From NCBI GenBank assembly GCA_965656545.1, contig CBFHKZ010000007.1:1-63890 (forward strand): a stretch of DNA of 63,890 bases. Reading direction: 5' to 3'. Source of the DNA: UBA7446 sp965656545. Lineage in GTDB: Bacteria > Bacteroidota > Bacteroidia > Flavobacteriales > Flavobacteriaceae. Position numbers and translations under genes: made by a program. The notes under the pieces are model-generated. The model was not told where the DNA came from, ran no database searches, and saw only the letters and a program-made list of their open reading frames with translations. This document shows positions 52,433 through 61,411 of this stretch, piece after piece (the first letter of the stretch is position 1; every line of letters starts with the position of its first letter).

Positions 52433-53845
52433 ATGCGAAGAAACAAACCACAACCCCCTATCGAAAAATTAACCATAGACGGCATTGCCCAAAAAGGCAA
52501 AGGTGTGGGTCGTACACCAGATGGCCAAGTGGTATTTGTAAAAGGTGCCATCCCGGGAGATATTGTAAGCGTTACGGTTCAAAAGAAAAGACGACGCCAC
52601 CTTGAGGGTAAGGTATCCAACATCATTAAGGCCAGCCCAGACAGAATTGAAGCTGTTTGTGATCATTTTGGCGTGTGTGGTGGTTGCAGCTGGCAACATA
52701 TGTCTTACGAGGCGCAATTGAGACACAAACAAACTGAGGTAAATGAAGCCTTGGCGCGCATCGGTGGTCTCGAAAACGTAAACTACGCACCCATCATCGG
52801 CTGTGAAGAAACCTTTGGCTATCGAAACAAGATGGAATTTAGCTTTTCTGCACGACGCTGGCTGAGTTTTGAAGAAATTAATGGGGACAACAAAATTGAA
52901 GACCGCACGGCGCTTGGGTTCCATATTCCAGGGATGTGGGATAAAATTGTGGATATTGAACATTGCCACATCCAACCTGATTTACCCAATAAAATACGAA
53001 ATGAGATTAAGAACTATGCGCGTGAACAAAAGTTAAGCTTTTACGATGCTAGAGAACAAGAGGGCTTTTTGCGTTCATTAATGCTTCGCACAACACTTTC
53101 TGGCGAATTGATGGTCGTTATGCAATTTTTCCACGAAGACAAAGCCGCACAAACGGGCTTGTTAACATACCTCAAAGAAACCTTCCCAGAAATCACCTCC
53201 TTGCAATACATCATCAACGAAAAGGGCAACGATACCATATACGATCAAGAGATACACTGCTTTAGTGGCACTGCTTATATCACAGAAAAAATGGGTGACT
53301 TGTCATTTCGCATCACACCAAAGGCCTTTTATCAAACCAATCCAGCACAAGCAGAAGTCTTATATGCCAAAGCCTTGGAGATGGCAGAGCTAAAACCCAC
53401 CGACGTGGTCTACGATTTGTATACAGGCTTGGGTACCATTGCACAATATGTGGCGCATGCATGCAAAAAAGTGGTTGGCGTGGAGTCTGTTCCAGACGCT
53501 ATTGTGGCAGCAAAAGAAAATGCCAAGCGAAATAAAATTGACAACGCAACATTCAAAGTGGGCGATATGCGCAAGGTTTTTACCGATAGTTTTGTCAAGC
53601 GATACAATACACCAGACATCATTATCACAGACCCACCCCGAGATGGCATGCACAAGGACGTTATTGAACAATTACTTAAAGTAAGTCCTTCTAAAATACT
53701 GTATATCAGCTGTAACCCGTCAACGCAAGCACGTGATTTAGCCATGCTAAAAGATGCGTATAAGGTTGAACTCAGCCAAGCAGTTGATATGTTTCCGCAT
53801 ACCCAACACGTTGAAAATATTGTACTTTTGTCTAAGGTATCATGA
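52433..53845 (+). CDS. rlmD: 23S rRNA (uracil(1939)-C5)-methyltransferase
   Basis: A 470-aa TrmA/RumA-family RNA methyltransferase. An N-terminal TRAM domain (about 10-65) leads to [4Fe-4S] cysteines in CDHFGVCGGCSWQH, then the SAM domain with VYDLYTGLGTIAQYVA and DPPRDGMH, and the catalytic Cys in YISCNPSTQARDL. The promoter at 52421-52428 supports the ATG at 52433 rather than an in-frame start 15 bp upstream. It overlaps the DUF6452 gene by 4 bp. Confidence 0.92.
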   Translation: MRRNKPQPPIEKLTIDGIAQKGKGVGRTPDGQVVFVKGAIPGDIVSVTVQKKRRRHLEGKVSNIIKASPDRIEAVCDHFGVCGGCSWQHMSYEAQLRHKQTEVNEALARIGGLENVNYAPIIGCEETFGYRNKMEFSFSARRWLSFEEINGDNKIEDRTALGFHIPGMWDKIVDIEHCHIQPDLPNKIRNEIKNYAREQKLSFYDAREQEGFLRSLMLRTTLSGELMVVMQFFHEDKAAQTGLLTYLKETFPEITSLQYIINEKGNDTIYDQEIHCFSGTAYITEKMGDLSFRITPKAFYQTNPAQAEVLYAKALEMAELKPTDVVYDLYTGLGTIAQYVAHACKKVVGVESVPDAIVAAKENAKRNKIDNATFKVGDMRKVFTDSFVKRYNTPDIIITDPPRDGMHKDVIEQLLKVSPSKILYISCNPSTQARDLAMLKDAYKVELSQAVDMFPHTQHVENIVLLSKVS

Positions 53846-54315
53846 AGAAGCTTTTAACCCTTATCGCTGTATTATTACTTTGCCTTACCGCATGCGAACC
53901 TGATGACATCTGTCTTGAAGGAACGCCAGGGACGCCTAAGTTGATTGTGGTGTTTTATGATAAGAATCAAACCGACACCAAGAAATCAGTAGCTGATTTA
54001 CAGGTTAAGGGCGTGGATATGGAGGGGTTATTATACGATGCCACGGCAGACTCCATAGCACTGCCGCTAAAGACTCTTGCCAGCAGCACTTCTTTTTCAT
54101 TGACAACGACGCAAAATGGCAATGCGGTTGAAGACATTATTACGTTTAACTACAACCCAGAAGATCAATTTATAAGTCGTGCTTGTGGATACAAAACTGT
54201 TTTTACTAATTTGACATTTTTAACAGGAAATCCATTGAATTTTATAAGTAGTATAGAAATACTAACTAACACAATTCCAGACAATAACAATACGCATGTT
54301 AAAATATTACATTAA
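53842..54315 (+). CDS. DUF6452 family lipoprotein
   Basis: A 157-aa lipoprotein with lipobox LTAC (lipid Cys at residue 18) followed by CEPDDICLEGTPGTPKL, the N-terminal pattern I associate with DUF6452 in Bacteroidota. The rest is predicted mostly beta. It overlaps rlmD by ATGA and the next gene by 20 bp, so the three form one operon. Function unknown. Confidence 0.75.
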   Translation: MKKLLTLIAVLLLCLTACEPDDICLEGTPGTPKLIVVFYDKNQTDTKKSVADLQVKGVDMEGLLYDATADSIALPLKTLASSTSFSLTTTQNGNAVEDIITFNYNPEDQFISRACGYKTVFTNLTFLTGNPLNFISSIEILTNTIPDNNNTHVKILH

Positions 54316-54994
54316 TTTTTTGACACTATTGCTTTTTACGTCTGTTTGGTCTCAAACGGAGGTTGAAAAGGACAGTTTATCCAATGAATTGCGTTACGGT
54401 TTGCGGGTTGGAATTGACATCAGTAAACCCATTCGCATGCTGATAGAACCAGGCTACAAAGGATTGGAATTGGTAGGTGATTATCGCCTCACAAGAAACT
54501 TGTATGTGGCAGGTGAATTGGGCAATGAAACAAAAAACGTAAATCAAGATGGTGTTCATTTTGAAACGGCTGGCTCCTACTTAAAGCTTGGTGTCGACTA
54601 CAATGTTTATGACAATTGGCGCGGTATGGACAACCTGATTGTTGTTGGGTTTCGATATGGGATTAGTCAACACAAGCAGACTTTACTGGGGTATAATCGC
54701 CTTATAGATGACAAGTATTGGGAGGAAAACAACAAAGTAACACTGAGCACACCCACAACCTACGAAGGTCTAAACGGCCATTGGATTGAGCTACACCTTG
54801 GATTTAAAGCGGAATTACTGCGTAACCTCTATATGGGCATTAGCATGCAAATGCATCGCTTGTTATCTGATAAAGACCCAGGTAATTTCGAAAATTTATT
54901 TATTCCGGGGTTTAACAAGGTGCTGACCAACAACCCTTACGGCGCAGGAATAAACTATACGATCAGCTATCAGTTGCCTATCTATAAGAAGTAA
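54296..54994 (+). CDS. DUF6048 family outer-membrane-like protein
   Basis: A 232-aa protein with a signal peptide (about 1-19, ending SVWSQ) and alternating amphipathic strands ending in YTISYQLPIYKK, consistent with a small beta-barrel as in DUF6048. It is paired with the DUF6452 lipoprotein, a combination seen repeatedly in Bacteroidota as far as I recall. Function unknown. Confidence 0.72.
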   Translation: MLKYYINFLTLLLFTSVWSQTEVEKDSLSNELRYGLRVGIDISKPIRMLIEPGYKGLELVGDYRLTRNLYVAGELGNETKNVNQDGVHFETAGSYLKLGVDYNVYDNWRGMDNLIVVGFRYGISQHKQTLLGYNRLIDDKYWEENNKVTLSTPTTYEGLNGHWIELHLGFKAELLRNLYMGISMQMHRLLSDKDPGNFENLFIPGFNKVLTNNPYGAGINYTISYQLPIYKK

Positions 54995-55213
54995 TCAACA
55001 CTTATACGGCGATTTTCGCCAAGGGAATTTCACCCACAAGACTTCTTTTTTGACCAAAAATTTAGGTGCACTCAAACTGGCCAATATTGCTGCCATAAGC
55101 ATTACCAACAGATAAGGAAAACCCATCAGTAGCAGCAAAACAAAGCGATAAAGAACAAACAATGCTGCAAAGCACAACAGGTTTAACAAGAAAGCTTTTG
55201 TCTTTGCGTGCAT
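54995..55213 (-). CDS. Small membrane protein, 72 aa
   Basis: Two closely spaced hydrophobic helices (about 9-30 and 32-48) followed by a basic C-terminus. No family recognised. Its ATG touches the stop of the upstream RNA methyltransferase gene, suggesting co-transcription; it is convergent with the DUF6048 gene with no spacer. Confidence 0.6.
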   Translation of the reverse strand: MHAKTKAFLLNLLCFAALFVLYRFVLLLLMGFPYLLVMLMAAILASLSAPKFLVKKEVLWVKFPWRKSPYKC

Positions 55214-56391
55214 TACTCAGGTTTAATTTTGTGAACCTTCTTGGTACCGCTATATAATTCGTACTTCACCAGCTTACTTTCCAGTTTGCCGTTAAACACC
55301 TTAATACGTCTTGAAGGTCTTAACCCAACATGTTTTAAGGCTTCCATATTAGCGGTAATAAACCACGCTTGCGTCCCAGAATAGGATTGTTTTAGGGTAT
55401 CTCCAATACGGCTGTAAAAAACATCTACATCGATGGGTAGCCGCTCACCATAAGGTGGGTTAAATAAGATATGTAGCGATTTGTCTGGGTCTAATTTTTC
55501 AGTTCTAAAAAAGTCTTCTCTTTCAATTTTGATAAAATCGTCCAAGTTGGCATTGCTTATATTTTGTGCTGCTTTCCGAATGGCAGAGGGTGCCTTGTCA
55601 TAACCTGTTATGCTGTAGGAAAACGATCTGGTTTTGTTAAGCGACGATGCTTCTATTTTTTCATAGAGGTCGTTATCCCAATCTGACCACTTTTGAAAGG
55701 CAAACTCTTTTCGATTCAAATTAGGTGGAATATTACAAGCTATCATGGCGGCTTCAATCAGCAACGTGCCACTTCCACACATGGGGTCGAGAAAGTCCGT
55801 ATCGCCACGCCAACCTGAAAGCATCAGTATACCGGCTGCCAACACCTCGTTTATGGGGGCAATATTGGTAGCAGCGCGATAACCACGCTGGTGTAAAGAT
55901 GCACCTGAACTGTCGAGGGAAACCTCTACTATCTTATCAGTAACATATAAATGAATGCTAAAATCTGGAAAATCCTTGTCTACATTTGGTCGTGAGCCCA
56001 CGCGGCTGCGAAATCGGTCTACCAATCCATCTTTTGCTTTTAGTGCCACATACATGCTGTTTTGCGGGTCACTTGTCATTACGGTAGCACGAATGGCAAA
56101 GGTGCTGTTTTCATCCATGATATCTTCCCACGCAATCCCGTGCATGGCCTGATAGACTTCATCGATTTTTGAGATATTACTTCTGTGGATGGGCTTTAGA
56201 ATACGCAAGGCGGTGCGTAAACACAAATTTGCCTTGTACATAAAGCCGGTATCGCCCACAAACTGGACATTTCGCACACCAATCTTAACAGCTTGTGCGC
56301 CCAAGGTTTTTAACTCTTGTGCCAATATCTCTTCCAAGCCAAATAAGGTTTTGGCCACCATAGGAAACAATCCCGAATCGCTTTTGATCAT
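55213..56391 (-). CDS. THUMP-domain rRNA/RNA methyltransferase (RlmL N-terminal-like)
   Basis: A 392-aa protein with an N-terminal ferredoxin-like/THUMP region (about 1-160, with ATVMTSDPQNSMYVALKAKD in part) and a Rossmann methyltransferase domain. Motif I is LDPMCGSGTLLIEAAMIA and motif IV is LFNPPYGERL. This is the architecture of the m2G2445 half of RlmL; no second (RlmK-like) domain is present, as usual outside gammaproteobacteria. The target is inferred from the family. A -7-like TAAATTTA lies 5 nt upstream of the ATG. Confidence 0.87.
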   Translation of the reverse strand: MIKSDSGLFPMVAKTLFGLEEILAQELKTLGAQAVKIGVRNVQFVGDTGFMYKANLCLRTALRILKPIHRSNISKIDEVYQAMHGIAWEDIMDENSTFAIRATVMTSDPQNSMYVALKAKDGLVDRFRSRVGSRPNVDKDFPDFSIHLYVTDKIVEVSLDSSGASLHQRGYRAATNIAPINEVLAAGILMLSGWRGDTDFLDPMCGSGTLLIEAAMIACNIPPNLNRKEFAFQKWSDWDNDLYEKIEASSLNKTRSFSYSITGYDKAPSAIRKAAQNISNANLDDFIKIEREDFFRTEKLDPDKSLHILFNPPYGERLPIDVDVFYSRIGDTLKQSYSGTQAWFITANMEALKHVGLRPSRRIKVFNGKLESKLVKYELYSGTKKVHKIKPE

Positions 56392-56396
56392 ATGCC

Positions 56397-56404
56397 TAAA
56401 TTTA
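56397..56404 (-). promoter_or_regulatory. -7-like element of the THUMP methyltransferase gene
   Basis: TAAATTTA on the minus strand, 5 nt before the ATG at 56391; one mismatch to TAnnTTTG. Confidence 0.35.
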
Positions 56405-56466
56405 GGTTAACTAATTGATTTTTAATCATTTCCTTTTGCTGCGAAATGTACAGTTATCGCTTAAAT

Positions 56467-56484
56467 CTCGCTTTGCGAGTTCAT
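56467..56484. repeat. Short hairpin repeat shared with the tRNA locus
   Basis: CTCGCTTTGCGAG is a perfect 5-bp stem with a TTT loop (56467-56479). The 15-mer GCTTTGCGAGTTCAT (56470-56484) is identical to 760-774, which lies just after the tRNA-like remnant. Its nature is unknown. Confidence 0.4.
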
Positions 56485-56499
56485 GGGGCTAAAATAGCT

Positions 56500-56507
56500 T
56501 AAATTTG
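56500..56507 (+). promoter_or_regulatory. -7 promoter element of the methyltransferase/ZIP operon
   Basis: TAAATTTG ends 4 nt before the ATG at 56512; predicted leaderless start. Confidence 0.5.
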
Positions 56508-56511
56508 CAGG

Positions 56512-57255
56512 ATGACGGAAGATAATCCTGCTTGGTATCAGACTTGGTTTGACACGCCTTATTACCACATATTATATCAAGACAGAGACATTGCTGAGGC
56601 AACACTTTTCTTGCAAAATCTACTTGCTTATCTGAAGCTAGAACAGCATCAAAGCATTTTAGACGTCGCTTGTGGCAAGGGAAGGCATGCTTTATACCTG
56701 GCTTCGCAAGGTTTTCAAGTGACGGGAATTGATTTGAGTCCCAACAGCATTTCTTTTGCACAAGAAGAAGCTAAATCCAAAAGTCTAGAGGTTGAATTTT
56801 ACGTACACGACATGCGAACGCCGGCACACGAGCAAGCTGCGGTGGTATTAAATCTATTTACAAGCATTGGCTATTTTGAAGATAAAAACGACAACCAGAA
56901 GGCCATACAGGCTTTCTACGACAGTACAGCAGTTGGTGGTTACGTCGTTATTGATTTTCTACACGCACCTAGCGTAAAACAAGGCCTAGTGGCGGATGAG
57001 GTAGTTACCAAAGGCGGTATACAGTTTACATTAAAGCGCACTTTTGAAGCGGGATGGATACAAAAAGATATTTCTTTTAATGATAATGGCGTATCCTATG
57101 CATTTCAAGAGCGGGTAGCGGCACTTGGACTTACCGATTTTAAACAAATGCTTGAGGCGGCTGGTTTTAGCGTTAAAGACGTATTTGGCGATTATACTTT
57201 AAAACCCTTTTTGGCAGAAACCGCAGAACGTTTAATTTTGGTAGCAAGAAAATGA
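56512..57255 (+). CDS. Class I SAM-dependent methyltransferase
   Basis: A 247-aa single-domain methyltransferase. Motif I is LDVACGKGRHALYLASQG (about 47-64), followed by VTGIDLSPNSI (acidic ribose-binding Asp) and FTSIGYFEDKNDN. It resembles small-molecule methyltransferases of the Methyltransf_25 type; the substrate is unknown. It overlaps the ZIP transporter gene by 4 bp (ATGA). Confidence 0.82.
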   Translation: MTEDNPAWYQTWFDTPYYHILYQDRDIAEATLFLQNLLAYLKLEQHQSILDVACGKGRHALYLASQGFQVTGIDLSPNSISFAQEEAKSKSLEVEFYVHDMRTPAHEQAAVVLNLFTSIGYFEDKNDNQKAIQAFYDSTAVGGYVVIDFLHAPSVKQGLVADEVVTKGGIQFTLKRTFEAGWIQKDISFNDNGVSYAFQERVAALGLTDFKQMLEAAGFSVKDVFGDYTLKPFLAETAERLILVARK

Positions 57256-57920
57256 ATTATATCCTTCCTTTTTTAGCAGTTGCACTGGGCGCATTATTTG
57301 TGTTGATAGGAAAATCGGCAGTAAGAAAGCAATTGCCCTTACTGTTGGCTTTCAGTGGTGCCTTTCTGCTGGCCACTACCATCACGGCTGTATTTCCAGA
57401 AGTATTTGTACATGGAAATGACCACATCAGCTATTGGGTATTGGCGGGTATCGTGGTACAAATAGCCTTAGAAAACCTTACCAAGGGTGCTGAGCACGGA
57501 CATATTCATGCGCATGGCAATTCCAACTTACCTTGGGCCTTGGTTATTGGATTATCATTACATGCCTTTATCGAAGGTTTTCCCATAGCGCAACACCAAG
57601 AACTGCTTTGGGCGGTTGCCATTCACAAATTGCCCATAGCCATGCTTCTTGTAGTCGCGTTATGGCAAACTAAATCATCTTTGACACGTAAGTTTTTAAT
57701 ACTCCTTGTTTTTGGATTGATGACACCATTGGGGAGTTTTTGTAATGTAACGATTCCAGCGCTTCAGCCCTATGCACTTAACATAACAGCACTTGTTGCA
57801 GGCGTAATGCTGCATATTTCTACTACCATACTTTTTGAGAGTGCTGAAAACCACAAGTTTAACCTACCCAAAGTACTGGTAATTCTCTTTGGCCTGGGTC
57901 TGGCTGCCCTATTGCATTAG
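57252..57920 (+). CDS. ZIP family metal transporter
   Basis: A 222-aa polytopic protein with about seven to eight hydrophobic helices and a His-rich loop (AEHGHIHAHGN, about 81-91). The two metal-site motifs are LHAFIEGFP (HxxxE) and AIHKLPIA. The second usually reads HKLPEG, so the Glu of the binuclear site is Ile here. It should import divalent cations such as zinc; the changed residue might alter selectivity. Co-transcribed with the upstream methyltransferase. Confidence 0.83.
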   Translation: MNYILPFLAVALGALFVLIGKSAVRKQLPLLLAFSGAFLLATTITAVFPEVFVHGNDHISYWVLAGIVVQIALENLTKGAEHGHIHAHGNSNLPWALVIGLSLHAFIEGFPIAQHQELLWAVAIHKLPIAMLLVVALWQTKSSLTRKFLILLVFGLMTPLGSFCNVTIPALQPYALNITALVAGVMLHISTTILFESAENHKFNLPKVLVILFGLGLAALLH

Positions 57921-57976
57921 AGGCTGAGTTGTAACATTTGTGGGGATTGTACGTTATTCCTATATGACCTCAAATC

Positions 57977-60127
57977 ATGTTACAAAAAATAACCCTACTA
58001 CTCTGCGCTTTTGGCGCATTTGCACAAACACCAAATTTTGATGGTATAGTCGATGAGGATGAATGGCGAAACGCACAGCGTTTTTCAATAAGCTATGAAA
58101 TTGAGCCTGCGGATAACGGGCCTGCGCAACACGTCACAGAAGTTTTTGTTACACATACAGAAACAGATATTTATATGGGTTTTATTGCCTTTTGTGATAT
58201 GAAAAATCTTCGCTCATCACTAAGGAGTCGCGACAACATTGGCAATGATGATAATGTAGCGGTTGGCTTTGACCCTTATGGCGATGGTCGTTATATGATT
58301 GTTCTGGGAGCCAATCCAGAAGGAAGCCAATTTGATTTTAAGATTCTGCCCAATGGAAATCAGGATGATTACGATTTAAGCTACGAAACCAAGGCCTCAA
58401 AGCACGACAACGCTTATCATGTAGAGTTTAAAATACCGGTAAGCGGTTTGCAATTTAAAGCCGATGCATCCATGTCTTGGCCTGTTGTTTTTGCGAGAGG
58501 GAGTTTCGCTAAGAACACCCGAATTCAAATGTTTAACTTTCCACTTGACAGGTCCAACCCTTGCGTTGTGTGTCAAACACCTGATCGGATTACACTTGAC
58601 AATATCAAATCCAAAAAAAGAGCAAATCTAATTCCATATACATACATTGGAAAATCTGGATACAGCGAAAATAATTCCTATATAAATGAAAAACTGAAAG
58701 GAAGCTATGGATTAAGTGGTTTGTTTGATTTGTCTGATTCCACCACCCTTGAATTTGCTCTCAATCCTGATTTTTCACAAGTAGAGGCCGATGTATCTCA
58801 AATCAATGCCAACAACACTTTTGCGCTATTCTTCCCTGAAAGAAGGCCGTTTTTTAATGAAGGAAATGACATGTTAAACTCCAATCAAGATGTAGTTTAC
58901 ACCAGAAGCATCAACAACCCTATCGTATCTACAAAACTCATCCAACAGGGGGAAAAGCAACGCTTGTATTGGCTTACGGCATATGATGAAAATGCACCCT
59001 ATCTAGTGGCGGGGGAAAACGAATCCTACAGCGGTGAAGGTGGAGCTGCCTGGGCAAATATTTTTAGCTACCAACGTACTTTTAAAGGAGGCTCTCATAT
59101 AGGAATACTAACAACAAATCGATTTTTTCATGGTGGTGGCAACGGGCAATTAGCAGGCATCAATAGCCAACTTCGTTTTGCTGAAAAATACACCATGAAC
59201 ATCGAATGGAATATTTCCACCATTAGCGAGCCCAATCGAGATTGGATAGACTCAAGTGATATGCAGGGCAATAAAACCGTAGCATTGGATGGTGAAAACA
59301 AGAAGGGAAATGGCTTGTTTTTATCCTTAGATCGGAATACAAAAAACTGGAACACCTTTTTTTATTATTCGCAATACAGCCCGAATTTTGAAGCACCTAT
59401 CGGGTTTGTGACACAAAACAGCACAAGGAACACGGAACTCATTCAGCAATACCAATTGTTTTCAAAAAGCAAAGACAAAATGGTTCAACAGTTTACCGCA
59501 AACATGGGTTCGGAAGTGCTGTATAATTACGGGGGTACAACAAAGTATTTTGATCTATTTACCAATCTTGGTATTGTATGGAAGGGAAACTGGCAAACCA
59601 GAGTAAATATCATTCATTTGTTAGAGCAAGAATACGAAGGTTTTGTGGGCAAAGGCATGACCGAATACAGTATGTTTAACAGCTATAACCCCAGCGAGTT
59701 TATACGCATTGGAACCTATGTTTCGATTGGAGAAGGATTGCGGTTTGACGAAGAAAATCCTGCTGTAGGGCGCCAATTTTATTTTGGAACCTTTAACCGA
59801 TTTCAACCCACCTCAAAAATAAGCATTAGTCAGTCTTTGCGGTATTCACAGATGCGCTCAAAAGTTGACAACACCTTCTATTACAAAGGATATATAGCAA
59901 GACTAAATATTAATTATCAGTTTAATAATGATTTTTCTTTTCGTTTGACTGGAGAGTACAATGAATTTGATGACAACCTCTTTTTACAACCTTTATTGAA
60001 ATGGAACCCCAATCCTTTTACACTTTTCTTTATAGGCGGTAGTGTCGGATATAAACAATCAAACAACAAGCTAGAACTTGAAGACAATCAATTTTACATG
60101 AAATTTCGCTATTTGTTTGATATTTAG
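57977..60127 (+). CDS. DUF5916 protein with CBM9-like N-terminal domain
   Basis: A 716-aa exported protein. Signal peptide about 1-17, then a carbohydrate-binding-module-9-like beta-sandwich starting NFDGIVDEDEWRNA (about 20-190). A long DUF5916 region follows with the signature NPDFSQVEADVSQINANNTF (about 273-292) and RRPFFNEG, ending in strands typical of an outer-membrane barrel. Probably a surface protein; ligand unknown. It has its own short upstream region and ends before the ATP-grasp gene. Confidence 0.85.
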   Translation: MLQKITLLLCAFGAFAQTPNFDGIVDEDEWRNAQRFSISYEIEPADNGPAQHVTEVFVTHTETDIYMGFIAFCDMKNLRSSLRSRDNIGNDDNVAVGFDPYGDGRYMIVLGANPEGSQFDFKILPNGNQDDYDLSYETKASKHDNAYHVEFKIPVSGLQFKADASMSWPVVFARGSFAKNTRIQMFNFPLDRSNPCVVCQTPDRITLDNIKSKKRANLIPYTYIGKSGYSENNSYINEKLKGSYGLSGLFDLSDSTTLEFALNPDFSQVEADVSQINANNTFALFFPERRPFFNEGNDMLNSNQDVVYTRSINNPIVSTKLIQQGEKQRLYWLTAYDENAPYLVAGENESYSGEGGAAWANIFSYQRTFKGGSHIGILTTNRFFHGGGNGQLAGINSQLRFAEKYTMNIEWNISTISEPNRDWIDSSDMQGNKTVALDGENKKGNGLFLSLDRNTKNWNTFFYYSQYSPNFEAPIGFVTQNSTRNTELIQQYQLFSKSKDKMVQQFTANMGSEVLYNYGGTTKYFDLFTNLGIVWKGNWQTRVNIIHLLEQEYEGFVGKGMTEYSMFNSYNPSEFIRIGTYVSIGEGLRFDEENPAVGRQFYFGTFNRFQPTSKISISQSLRYSQMRSKVDNTFYYKGYIARLNINYQFNNDFSFRLTGEYNEFDDNLFLQPLLKWNPNPFTLFFIGGSVGYKQSNNKLELEDNQFYMKFRYLFDI

Positions 60128-60162
60128 TTTTAATTACCAAGCGTACTATTCCAGTTTTTTTC

Positions 60163-60170
60163 TACATTTG
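60163..60170 (+). promoter_or_regulatory. -7 promoter element with a structured leader for the ATP-grasp gene
   Basis: TACATTTG, followed by a leader of about 95 nt before the ATG at 60270. The leader can form a long-range stem CCCCAAA (60185-60191) / TTTGGGG (60243-60249) that closes most of it. Confidence 0.4.
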
Positions 60171-60269
60171 AACTTGTAACCAGTCCCCAAATCTGCATTA
60201 CGCCTAATTACATATTACACCAAACTGCACTGCGTATCATTTTTTGGGGCTATAAGTTGTATACCTCAA

Positions 60270-61337
60270 ATGAAAAAACACGTTGTTATATTCGAAGCGC
60301 GTGGTGGTTCTGACAAAGGGCCCTACGGATTTAGAAAGGATTCCAAACCCATTATTGACTCTCTAAAAAAAAGGGGTTGGACCGCTGAAATTATTTTCTA
60401 TAGAGATGAGGACCGGGGCGAAATCTACAGATACACCTACGAAAAAGCAGACGCCTACATCAGTCGCGTTAATCCAGGTAACCTATATGATGAAACGGGT
60501 TATTTTCAAATGTTAAAAGAATTGGTACTGCATGGAATTGAAGGACTCCCGCATCCAGATGCCATGAATGCTTATGGTGCGAAAAATTCAGTTGAGCAGC
60601 TCAAAGGAACAGCTATCGTACCTGAAGACGTATACGCCTACTATGATTTTGACACCTTAAAAGAAAATTTTCCAAAATCGTTGGCAAGGAATGTGCGTGT
60701 ACTAAAGCAAAATAGAGGATCAACTGGGGAAGGAATCTGGCGTGTAGAGGTAATTGACAGAAAAAAGTACAAAGATGAAATACCCCTAGACGCTCGATTG
60801 AAACTAACGGAAGCAAAGGACAACCATACGGAAGAAAAGAGCTTACAAGAGTTTTTGGAGTTTTGTATCCAATATTTAGAAGGAAACAACGGGCTGATCC
60901 TTGACATGCCCTTTTTAGAGCGAATTACAGAAGGGGAAATTCGGGTTTTAATGTTGCGCAACAAAGTAGTCAATGTGGTGCACAAAAAGCCTGTCGCCAA
61001 AAAGGATGCCTTTTCAGCAACCTTGTTTTCGGGTGCAAAATACAGGTATGACAAACCCGAAAAGTGGGCAGAACTGGTAAAATTGGTTGAAAAAATGGTT
61101 CCGACCATTCAGCAACGGCTAGGCAACTATGACATCCCCTTGATTTGGACGGCAGATTTTATATTGGACACCGATCCAAACACAAAAAAAGACAGGTATG
61201 TATTGGGTGAGATAAATGCTTCTTGTGTAGGCTTTACTACTTATTTGGAGCTGAGCGAGAATATTGCAGATGAGGTATTGGCCTTGCTGGATGCCGAGTC
61301 AGCAGTTAACACGCGCTGGGGACCATTTAGGAGGTAG
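60270..61337 (+). CDS. ATP-grasp-like protein (Cj0069 family)
   Basis: A 355-aa protein that I place in the Cj0069 family. The N-terminus MKKHVVIFEARGGSDKGPYG leads a pre-ATP-grasp-like domain. An ATP-grasp-like core follows: VLKQNRGSTGEGIWRV (nucleotide-binding Lys and Gly loop, about 145-160), LDMPFLERITEGEIRVLML (about 210-228) and a C-terminal metal-binding-like DRYVLGEINASCVG (Glu-X-Asn, about 310-323). By analogy it would ligate an amine to a carboxylate; substrate unknown. No transport or regulatory gene is attached. Confidence 0.7.
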   Translation: MKKHVVIFEARGGSDKGPYGFRKDSKPIIDSLKKRGWTAEIIFYRDEDRGEIYRYTYEKADAYISRVNPGNLYDETGYFQMLKELVLHGIEGLPHPDAMNAYGAKNSVEQLKGTAIVPEDVYAYYDFDTLKENFPKSLARNVRVLKQNRGSTGEGIWRVEVIDRKKYKDEIPLDARLKLTEAKDNHTEEKSLQEFLEFCIQYLEGNNGLILDMPFLERITEGEIRVLMLRNKVVNVVHKKPVAKKDAFSATLFSGAKYRYDKPEKWAELVKLVEKMVPTIQQRLGNYDIPLIWTADFILDTDPNTKKDRYVLGEINASCVGFTTYLELSENIADEVLALLDAESAVNTRWGPFRR

Positions 61338-61371
61338 GCTGTCATTATATTAGGCTTAGATTTTAAATAGC

Positions 61372-61379
61372 TAAATTTA
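61372..61379 (+). promoter_or_regulatory. -7-like element of the 2OG-oxygenase gene
   Basis: TAAATTTA, 32 nt before the ATG at 61412; one mismatch to TAnnTTTG. Confidence 0.35.
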
Positions 61380-61411
61380 CAGTGACCTAATAATCAAAAA
61401 GGTTTAAAAAC

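Noticed and set aside
52469..52975. 168-aa open frame on the minus strand
   Set aside because: Antisense to rlmD, whose Fe-S and SAM motifs are clear.
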